From: Proteiniphilum acetatigenes DSM 18083 | Lineage (GTDB): Bacteria; Bacteroidota; Bacteroidia; Bacteroidales; Dysgonomonadaceae | Assembly: GCF_000380985.1 (NCBI RefSeq) | Contig: NZ_KB905697.1 | Span: forward strand, 310,001-374,000 | DNA length: 64,000 bases | Reading direction: 5' to 3' | Shown: piece after piece, positions 58,432-64,000 of the stretch | Position numbering within the stretch: position 1 is the stretch's first letter | How the letters are laid out: each line of letters starts with the position of its first letter | The notes under the pieces: model-generated | Seen by the model: the letters and a program-made list of their open reading frames with translations, nothing else | What the model was told of the DNA's origin: nothing | The model's database searches: none | Program-made: the position numbers and the translations under genes

Positions 58432-58452
58432 AAGTGAGTTATAAGTGAGTTA
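58432..58452 (+). promoter_or_regulatory. Two 10-bp direct repeats, likely activator site
   Basis: AAGTGAGTTA occurs at 58432-58441 and 58443-58452, an 11-bp period that places both on one DNA face. The pair ends 5 bp before the -33 TTTG. OmpR-type winged helices commonly bind such tandem half-sites just upstream of the -35/-33 element. The divergent regulator at 57283-58317 is the obvious candidate, by inference. Confidence 0.6.
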
Positions 58453-58457
58453 AGATT

Positions 58458-58489
58458 TTTGCGCAAGAATGCCTTAAATTCTATCTTCA
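58458..58489 (+). promoter_or_regulatory. Promoter of the NVEALA/propeller operon
   Basis: TTTG at 58458-58461 is followed after 20 bases by TATCTTCA at 58482-58489, which matches TAnnTTTG at six of eight places. The weak -7 is what one expects for an activator-dependent promoter. The start would be near 58496, giving a 30-nt leader. Confidence 0.55.
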
Positions 58490-58525
58490 TCAAATAATAT
58501 CTGAATCACTTAAAAAATTAAGTCT

Positions 58526-58759
58526 ATGAACACAAAAAAAATTATCATGAGCTGCCTGATGTCAGTGGCATTATTATGTTTTATTTGGTTAAAAACAAAA
58601 AACAATCTCGTGGAAACCGATCTGACTCTTTTAAATATCGAAGCGCTGGCATCGCCTGAAAGCGGAGAGGGCCATACATGTTTAGGGACCGGTTCTCTCG
58701 ATTGTCCTTCCGGTAGTAAAGTAGCATATATAGCAACACCCTATAGCATCATCCTATAG
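58526..58759 (+). CDS. NVEALA-family small exported peptide (variant LLNIEALAS)
   Basis: The 77-residue peptide has a basic start and hydrophobic segment (about 6-22), an Asp-containing spacer, and LLNIEALA at about 35-42, the family motif (NVEALA with Ile for Val). A short Ser/Gly-rich tail follows with two cysteines (Cys52, Cys60). NVEALA proteins of Bacteroidales are small exported peptides of unknown function, often found in groups with BF3164-type lipoproteins, as here. The motif sits where a maturation site would be expected, between the signal region and a Cys-containing core; cleavage there is only a hypothesis. It is the first gene of the operon. Confidence 0.8.
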   Translation: MNTKKIIMSCLMSVALLCFIWLKTKNNLVETDLTLLNIEALASPESGEGHTCLGTGSLDCPSGSKVAYIATPYSIIL

Positions 58760-58783
58760 CATATATAGTATCGCCCGAGTAAG

Positions 58784-59836
58784 ATGAAAAAAAAGATTAT
58801 CTATCGATATTTGATGCTTGCCTATTATCTACTCTGTATCAACGGAGGATGTAATAATATAAATGAACGAGTCTATTACGATTCGTTTACAACCGACATT
58901 TCCCTTTCAGGAAAAACGCTAAAAACAGATTCGGTAATGCTTCGCTATCCTTTCAGAATTGAACATAAAGACAGCCTGGCTATTATTATGGATCTGCATC
59001 ATCCCGACTTTTTCTATCATGCATTTACCTATCCACGATTTGAGCCCCTCTTTTCTTTCGGGAAACGTGGGCAGGCCCCTGAAGAAATCCTATCGGCGGA
59101 AAATTTCAGGCTTACGGATAACGGCATGTGGGGGCTGGACGCCAATAAACATCTACTTACCAAGATGTCGGTCGGAAATATTGCCCAGTCGACAAACGAA
59201 AAAGAGACACCATTGGACAAAGAGATCATCCGTGCGCTGGATTTTGCCTTATATAACGATTCTTGTTTTGTTATTCCGGATTATTCGGGTAAATACCGGT
59301 TCCATATTATTGACAGGAACGGGAATATAAGGTCCAGCCACGGAAAAATACCTTCCCGGAAACATAAAAAGGGCAACATAGCATTGGCTCAGGCCTGGAG
59401 GAGTTTTATCGATTATAATCCGGGAAATCACACGCTCGCCATGGTGACTCAATTGGGAGAAGTATTGGAAATCTATAATTTGAAGGACAGCACCCATATC
59501 GTAAAAATAGGGCCCCACGGGGAACCGGAATATAATGAGTCGGGCGGTATGGCTATTCCCTCTGGGATCATGGGATTCAGTGATGTACAAGTAACTGACA
59601 AGTATATCTATACCGTTTTTCACGGAAGGAGTTTTAAAGAGATCGCTCAACAGCGACAACCAGTGACCGACGGCGGGCAGTATATCTACGTTTTCTCGCT
59701 GGAAGGAGACCCACTTTACAAATACACGCTGGATCATTTTATTTACGGTATAGATGTCAACGAAAGAACGAGGGAAATATATGCCGTAGATGTCAATTCA
59801 AATCAACCTGTTGTCAAATATAAATTAAAGCATTGA
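58784..59836 (+). CDS. BF3164-type lipoprotein, six-bladed propeller
   Basis: The 350-aa protein has a lipobox-like end of its signal peptide (LLCINGGC, Cys23). The pattern that follows is that of BF3164/TolB-like six-bladed propeller lipoproteins: PLFSFGKRGQAPEEILSA (GxGPxE-type motif), MWGLDANKHLLTKM, FHIIDRNGNIR, and late DGGQYIYVFSLEGDPLYKY and INGIDVNERTREIYAVD-like strands. It is probably on the outer membrane or surface. The function of the family is unknown. It lies 24 nt after the first NVEALA gene and 4 nt before the DUF1573 gene, in one operon. Confidence 0.85.
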   Translation: MKKKIIYRYLMLAYYLLCINGGCNNINERVYYDSFTTDISLSGKTLKTDSVMLRYPFRIEHKDSLAIIMDLHHPDFFYHAFTYPRFEPLFSFGKRGQAPEEILSAENFRLTDNGMWGLDANKHLLTKMSVGNIAQSTNEKETPLDKEIIRALDFALYNDSCFVIPDYSGKYRFHIIDRNGNIRSSHGKIPSRKHKKGNIALAQAWRSFIDYNPGNHTLAMVTQLGEVLEIYNLKDSTHIVKIGPHGEPEYNESGGMAIPSGIMGFSDVQVTDKYIYTVFHGRSFKEIAQQRQPVTDGGQYIYVFSLEGDPLYKYTLDHFIYGIDVNERTREIYAVDVNSNQPVVKYKLKH

Positions 59837-59840
59837 TGAA

Positions 59841-60716
59841 ATGAGATTGCCTTTCTTTACACTATTGATTGGATCGTGCATCCTCCTGTTTTCCTGCAAA
59901 GAGAATGGAAAAGAAAAGATCACAAAAATTGTCACAGAATGGCAGGACAAAGAGATCATCTTTCCGGAGGACGTGGTTTTTACACGGTATGGACAAGATA
60001 CTATACAGTATAAAATGCCGGAATCGGACTATAAAATCCTGCTGTATGTAGATTCCGTGGGATGCACCGGTTGTAAATTACAGCTCCATAAATGGAACGA
60101 GTTTATTGCAGAAGTGGATTCCCTGACGTCCGGAAGCGTGCCTGTATTATTCTTTTTCCACCCAAAAGATAAACGTGAATTAACCTACCTGCTTAAACGG
60201 GATGGCGTCACGATTCCGGTTTGCCTGGATGAGAACGACAGACTGAATTCCATCAACCGGTTTCCGTCCCGTGATGATTTTCAATGCTTCCTGCTGAACA
60301 AAGACAATAAAGTTGTCTATATCGGGAATCCCATCCATAATATCCGTATCAGGGAAATGTATTTATCGCGGATCGCTCCGGAAGCCCATATCCCAACAAC
60401 CCCATCAAGAAACACAATCACTGAAATAGATCAAACGGAATTCAACCTCGGAACACTGAAACGAGGCAATCCTACAACAGTAACCGCATTGATCCGAAAT
60501 ATAGGAGAAGTTCCTCTTGTTGTATATGAAACCAAGGCATCCTGCGGTTGTACAAGTGTAAGTTACAAAAAAGAACCCACTGTGCCCGGGTCGTCATTAG
60601 AAATAGAAATAACCTATAATGCCGAAGATCCGGGTTATTTTAACAGAACAGTTTCCATTTATGGAAACATGGATAATTCGCCCTTAATCATAAGGCTGAA
60701 AGGAAATACAAATTAA
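59841..60716 (+). CDS. Lipoprotein with thioredoxin-like CxxC and DUF1573 domains
   Basis: The 291-aa protein has a type II signal (ILLFSC, Cys19). A thioredoxin-like part (about 60-175) holds the CTGC motif in VDSVGCTGCKLQLHKW, with VLFFFHPKDKRELTYLL and FQCFLLNKDNKVVYIGNPIHN. A DUF1573 Ig-like domain follows (about 195-291: FNLGTLKRGNPTTVTALIRN, SCGCTSVSYKKEP). The fusion suggests a redox or disulfide role in the envelope, perhaps acting on the Cys-containing NVEALA peptides of the same operon. This is inference. The start lies 4 nt after the preceding stop. Confidence 0.83.
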   Translation: MRLPFFTLLIGSCILLFSCKENGKEKITKIVTEWQDKEIIFPEDVVFTRYGQDTIQYKMPESDYKILLYVDSVGCTGCKLQLHKWNEFIAEVDSLTSGSVPVLFFFHPKDKRELTYLLKRDGVTIPVCLDENDRLNSINRFPSRDDFQCFLLNKDNKVVYIGNPIHNIRIREMYLSRIAPEAHIPTTPSRNTITEIDQTEFNLGTLKRGNPTTVTALIRNIGEVPLVVYETKASCGCTSVSYKKEPTVPGSSLEIEITYNAEDPGYFNRTVSIYGNMDNSPLIIRLKGNTN

Positions 60717-60774
60717 ACTCCCTGCAAAGAGGTTGTTATCTATCAATTTATTTACTAATTTTAATTTTCAAAGT

Positions 60775-61005
60775 ATGAAGAAAAAATTATTATCGGGCAT
60801 ATTTGCCCTCGCACTCCTGGTAACCACTGGCTACGGAGTGAGTCAAAATGTAAAAAGTGACACGGATCTTTCGGATCTGGCGTTAATGAATGTGGAAGCT
60901 CTTGCTCAAGGCGAAACCGGAACTCCATGTGGTGGCCCTAAAACTTATGGAGATTGTGAATCTCGGAATCAAGTAAATTGTAAAGATTTATCTGGTTGTC
61001 AATAG
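60775..61005 (+). CDS. NVEALA-family small exported peptide
   Basis: The ATG at 60775 (MKKKLLSGIF) gives a 76-aa peptide with a signal-like helix (about 4-22), Asp-rich spacer, and the exact motif LMNVEALAQ (37-45). The tail carries four cysteines (52, 61, 69, 75), which suits two disulfides. An earlier in-frame ATG (60733) would add an unlikely extension. It is the canonical member of the family in this window. It follows the DUF1573 lipoprotein by 58 nt. Confidence 0.88.
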   Translation: MKKKLLSGIFALALLVTTGYGVSQNVKSDTDLSDLALMNVEALAQGETGTPCGGPKTYGDCESRNQVNCKDLSGCQ

Positions 61006-61017
61006 CCAAAAGCAACA

Positions 61018-61088
61018 AAGGAGTGAAATAATGATTAATCAGTCCCTTAACAACGTTTTAATCTTTGATCCATCATTTTTCACTCCTT
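61018..61088 (+). terminator. Long inverted repeat after second NVEALA gene
   Basis: AAGGAGTGAAATAATGAT (61018-61035) and ATCATTTTTCACTCCTT (61072-61088) are almost fully complementary, with one bulge, around a ~36-nt loop. It lies 13 nt past the stop. The loop is long for an intrinsic terminator and no strong T-run follows, so it may instead stabilise the 3' end of the NVEALA message. Confidence 0.45.
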
Positions 61089-61111
61089 CATAATATTGAG
61101 GAGGAAGAACT

Positions 61112-61135
61112 ATGCTACTCCATATAATCCAATAA
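61112..61135 (+). other. Possible 7-codon leader ORF with Shine-Dalgarno-like site
   Basis: GAGGAGGAAG (about 61099-61108) precedes ATGCTACTCCATATAATC and stop TAA at 61133, just before the propeller gene at 61148. Such an SD-like site is unusual for Bacteroidota. It may be chance. Confidence 0.25.
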
Positions 61136-61147
61136 AAATAAAATCAA

Positions 61148-62263
61148 ATGGGAACAAAAAACTCATATATTCTGCTCTTATTATTATTGCTCATCTCTTG
61201 TAACCAGCATACGAGAGACTCTCAATTTGGAGACAATAAGGAGATCGTGCATATAAACGGAATAAAACGCTTCGATCATATCAATGAATTTATTCCTGAA
61301 GAATTCATAATAAATAAAGAGTACATAAAACTACGTTCCACTCATGATAACTTTTTATTTAAAGAAATTAATAAAATCAGACTTATCAACGACAAAATAT
61401 TTATACTTGACGGCAGGCTAAAAAAACTATTGGTGTTTAATAAAAATGGTCTTTCAGTAGCTGCAATAGGGGCAAAAGGAAATGGACCTAATGAATACAT
61501 TGATATTGCTGATTTTGACGTTGATAAAGAGGGTACTATTTACACTATTGATGGAAGATTGGATAAGCTATTCATTTATAACCCGGATTACTCTCTAAAA
61601 AAAGTAATGGCATTACCTTTTGAAGCTGATATAATAAGTGTGGTGGAAAATAATAAAATAATATTTGGCTTATCTGACTGGAATAAAGGGAATAATGAGG
61701 GAGCAAGTATAATTGTTACAGATAAAGATTTAAATACATTGAATATCGTTTCTTACTATGATAAATATATTGATAATGCATTTTGGGTTTCACATTATTC
61801 ATTCGTAAATACAAGTAAAAATATACTATACAATAAACCCATAAATAACACTATTCTCGTACTGTCTAAAAAAGGTATATTAGAAAAAGTTATTGAATTT
61901 GATTTCGGGAGAAAGAATGTTCCTCCAAAGCATAGAAAAGAGATTGAGAAAAATTTAAATCAATTTAATTCATACAATCTATTAAAATGGATTACAATTA
62001 TTGAAGATGACTATTTGATTGGAACATTTTGGGAAAACAGGGAGACAAAATCTTTTTTCATTGATAGAAAAAAGAATGAATTGTTTGTTTCCAATTCTAC
62101 AATTGACAGAGATATTGGGAATGTAGCCGGTTTTGATAATAAGACATTAATAAAATTCATCATTCCCGGAAGTGAAAGAGCAGAAGAAAATGATTTACCA
62201 CAAGATGTAAAGGAACATCTCTACAATGGGGATTTTGTTCTGGTTCTTTACAGATTAATATAA
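61148..62263 (+). CDS. Six-bladed propeller lipoprotein
   Basis: The 371-aa lipoprotein (LLLLISC, Cys18) has repeated propeller strands: KIFILDGRLKKLLVFNKNGL, AAIGAKGNGPNEYIDIADFD (GxGPxEY motif), GTIYTIDGRLDKLFIYNPDY and TILVLSKKGILEKVIEFDFG. It is related to the BF3164-type proteins of the same locus, but with only modest similarity. The gene is much more AT-rich than the rest of the window (AAT, ATA, AAA codons dominate), which may show recent acquisition. Function unknown. Confidence 0.82.
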   Translation: MGTKNSYILLLLLLLISCNQHTRDSQFGDNKEIVHINGIKRFDHINEFIPEEFIINKEYIKLRSTHDNFLFKEINKIRLINDKIFILDGRLKKLLVFNKNGLSVAAIGAKGNGPNEYIDIADFDVDKEGTIYTIDGRLDKLFIYNPDYSLKKVMALPFEADIISVVENNKIIFGLSDWNKGNNEGASIIVTDKDLNTLNIVSYYDKYIDNAFWVSHYSFVNTSKNILYNKPINNTILVLSKKGILEKVIEFDFGRKNVPPKHRKEIEKNLNQFNSYNLLKWITIIEDDYLIGTFWENRETKSFFIDRKKNELFVSNSTIDRDIGNVAGFDNKTLIKFIIPGSERAEENDLPQDVKEHLYNGDFVLVLYRLI

Positions 62264-62318
62264 AAAATAAATACAGGTTATTAAGATTGGTTATAACAAT
62301 GTTCCTTTGCATAGTACA

Positions 62319-62634
62319 ATGTATTTACAAAAAAGATATCTCTCTTTTAGAGTAATAGTTTCTCTTTTCACTCTTTTTGTGTTCTTTATTTCATGCAGTA
62401 AAGAAAACAAGAGAGTTTTGAGCCACGCCTTACATTTAGTGGGTAAGAATTAGAAAAAGTACTCAAACATTATGAAGATGATACTTTGAAATTACAAGCT
62501 GCCAGGTTTCTTACAATGAATATGCCTGGGATGGTTCGTTCGATGAATTTTGTGAATATATCCTCCCTTACAGGCGATCGTATTCTTCCAAGCCTTTATC
62601 ATACACTATCAATTATAACCATAATAAATTATGA
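62319..62634 (+). pseudogene. Decayed transglutaminase-like lipoprotein gene
   Basis: From the ATG at 62319 a lipoprotein signal reads MYLQKRYLSFRVIVSLF then FFISCSKENKRVLSHALHL and stops at TAG 62451. In the next frame EKVLKHYEDDTLKLQAARFL and TMNMPG continue, and after a further frame change WDGSFDEFCEYILPYR and SYTINYNHNK run to TGA at 62632-62634. The order (lipobox, KVLxHYxDD, MPG, FDEFCEYILPYR) is that of N-termini of Bacteroidales transglutaminase-like lipoproteins, as I recall them. The bulk of the gene is deleted. The final TGA overlaps the next ATG, so the original was coupled to the 62631 gene. Confidence 0.7.
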
Positions 62635-63644
62635 ACAAAATATATATTCTCATATTTTGCTATTTAGCCACTATTTTTTTGAGTTGTTCTAAAAGTACCG
62701 ATACGGAGAAATATCAAAGTAATCGAAATAATACAACAAATGTAAAAGATAATATTGTAGAAATCGTAAAGGATGATGTATTGATCGGTTCTTCTTCCAG
62801 ACTGTATCTCACAGATGACTACCTAATTATAATTGATATAAAGTCAACCGACATGTTAATTCATTTCTTCAATAGAAACAATTATCAATACCTGACCAGC
62901 GCCATACCCAGAGGGCAGGGTCCCGGAGAAATCACCGTTTCCGGACATATCGCGGTAAATAAAGATAAAAAAGAATTCTATATGTCAGATCATGGTAAAT
63001 TAAAAATATTCACCTATCCTATTGACAGTATTCTTTATAACCCGTATTATGTGCCGGAAGTAAAGAAAGAATTGAATAACATCCAATTTCCCAGTGAATA
63101 CCTATATATCAATGATACCTTGTGTTATGCAAGAATTATAGAACCCACCGGGAATGTGGGACATAACGAAGCTGCGGGAAAATGGAATATGCAAACAGGG
63201 GAGGTAGTGAAAATGAGATACACCCATCCCAAAGTACGCACAAAACGTATTGGCATAGCTGTATCCATGGAACATGAAACTTTTGTGGAATGTTACGCTA
63301 ATCATGACCTTATGACAATTATGGACCTGGACGGAAATCTGAAATGCAATGTATATGGAAGTAACTGGAACGATGGTAAAATTATCCAAATTTACCATTT
63401 TAATAATGTTGTTTTCAGGGGTGATAAAATAATAGCTTCCTATTCAGGAAGAGATATGCATGGAAATACCCTTCCTGATAAACTATTGGTTTTCAATATT
63501 AATGGTGATTATATAAAAACCCTGGATATTGGATATAAAATAGTCGATTTCTGTTATGATATACAAAATGACAGGTTGTTATTTGCCTTTGACGATATGA
63601 TCCAGTTCGGATATTTAGCTCTCAACGAGAGTATGCTTGAGTAA
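62631..63644 (+). CDS. Six-bladed propeller lipoprotein, BF3164-like
   Basis: The 337-aa lipoprotein (LATIFLSC, Cys19) has LTSAIPRGQGPGEITVSGHI (GxGPGE motif), EFYMSDHGKLKIFTYPIDSI, and MDLDGNLKCNVYGSNWNDGK with further WD/propeller-like strands such as LLVFNINGDYIKTLDIG. It is a further member of the propeller group. Its ATG overlaps the stop of the upstream pseudogene. Confidence 0.83.
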   Translation: MNKIYILIFCYLATIFLSCSKSTDTEKYQSNRNNTTNVKDNIVEIVKDDVLIGSSSRLYLTDDYLIIIDIKSTDMLIHFFNRNNYQYLTSAIPRGQGPGEITVSGHIAVNKDKKEFYMSDHGKLKIFTYPIDSILYNPYYVPEVKKELNNIQFPSEYLYINDTLCYARIIEPTGNVGHNEAAGKWNMQTGEVVKMRYTHPKVRTKRIGIAVSMEHETFVECYANHDLMTIMDLDGNLKCNVYGSNWNDGKIIQIYHFNNVVFRGDKIIASYSGRDMHGNTLPDKLLVFNINGDYIKTLDIGYKIVDFCYDIQNDRLLFAFDDMIQFGYLALNESMLE

Positions 63645-63757
63645 TTCAATAAAAAATTTAGTCCAATATTATTTTTATCAGTTTACAAACAATTCCATGC
63701 AAAAGCTGTGGAGTTTTTTTACGAACAGCCCTACTATATGGTAAGAAATTATGTAAA

Positions 63758-64000
63758 ATGAAAACACGTATACTCATCATTTTTAATGCGATACTTCTTT
63801 TCTCCTGTAATAAAACAGTCAATAACCCGATCCAGCATTTCGAGAAAAGCCAAAAACAGAGGTTAACTCACTCCAGAGTGATTGATTTGGAAGAATTTGA
63901 CATATTAAGGCCAGGTCAAGTAATTCGGAAGGATGACTCATATATGGTTTGGGATCTTAAGAATGAGAAGATGTTCCACCTTGTTAATTTCGATTCAAAG
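63758..64000 (+). CDS. Lipoprotein, propeller-like, N-terminal part (cut by window edge)
   Basis: The ATG at 63758 begins a lipoprotein signal (FNAILLFSC, Cys17). 81 codons are in the window, ending within the propeller-type start VIDLEEFDILRPGQVIRKDD, YMVWDLKNEKMFHL. It looks like another BF3164-like member. The 3' end is outside the window. Confidence 0.7.
   Translation, partial: MKTRILIIFNAILLFSCNKTVNNPIQHFEKSQKQRLTHSRVIDLEEFDILRPGQVIRKDDSYMVWDLKNEKMFHLVNFDSK

Noticed and set aside
62486-62692. Plus-strand frame as an independent small gene
   Set aside because: Part of it matches one frame of the decayed transglutaminase-like gene and the rest overlaps the next lipoprotein gene.

Overview
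The window reads as a chromosome segment of a Bacteroidota bacterium, order Bacteroidales, probably close to Dysgonomonadaceae or Porphyromonadaceae (Proteiniphilum/Petrimonas-like). This is inferred from two SusC/SusD pairs, a hybrid two-component regulator with periplasmic propellers, many lipoproteins, NVEALA-type peptides, BF3164-type propeller lipoproteins, promoters of the TTTG-N19-21-TAnnTTTG type, and a general lack of Shine-Dalgarno sites. No genus can be fixed from the sequence alone. No transposase, integrase, rRNA or CRISPR array was seen. One partial tRNA lies at the left edge.

Positions 1-9.9 kb are mostly housekeeping: a partial tRNA, an unrecognised secreted protein, a bifunctional-nuclease-family protein, RsmE, a large MG2/TonB-plug surface protein, an M81 (MlrC-like) lipoprotein, endonuclease III and a small membrane protein.

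Positions 8.7-28.8 kb form a polysaccharide utilisation locus on the minus strand. Read in transcription order it holds a DUF4965/glutaminase-like lipoprotein, SusC, SusD, a GH43-like lipoprotein, a 1335-residue hybrid regulator, a GH2 enzyme, a BNR-propeller glycosidase, a GH43 lipoprotein, an unrecognised alpha/alpha-barrel-like secreted protein and an aldose 1-epimerase. The enzymes suggest an arabinose- and galactose-containing plant polymer, but the substrate is inferred. A TetR-type regulator (29.2-29.9 kb) separates this locus from a second one (30.0-39.1 kb) with a DUF3823 lipoprotein, SusD, SusC, a Ser-type sulfatase and a five-bladed-propeller glycosidase.

Positions 39.4-49.9 kb are core genes: folE, a SPOR protein, tpiA, a DoxX/MauE-like membrane protein, a duplicated DUF1599 protein, an M23-LysM peptidase, ndk, a DUF2723 membrane glycosyltransferase-like protein and a polysaccharide deacetylase. 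Positions 50.3-57.0 kb hold a MacAB-TolC-like export operon (ATPase, two permeases, adaptor, outer-membrane factor) followed by a DUF2807 head-GIN protein and a strong terminator.

Positions 57.3-64.0 kb hold the least understood part. A membrane-anchored winged-helix regulator (DNA-binding domain at the cytoplasmic C-terminus) is divergent from a run of small NVEALA peptides, propeller lipoproteins, and a thioredoxin-like/DUF1573 lipoprotein. A well-formed promoter precedes the first NVEALA gene. Immediately upstream of its -33 element lie two 10-bp direct repeats spaced one helical turn apart, a likely site for the divergent regulator. A decayed transglutaminase-like lipoprotein gene sits between two propeller genes. 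The biological role of this locus is not established.

Three diverged copies of an ~80-95 bp intergenic repeat (36.1, 43.6 and 50.2 kb) and a set of word-like, low-complexity spacers inside operons are further structure that the genes do not explain.
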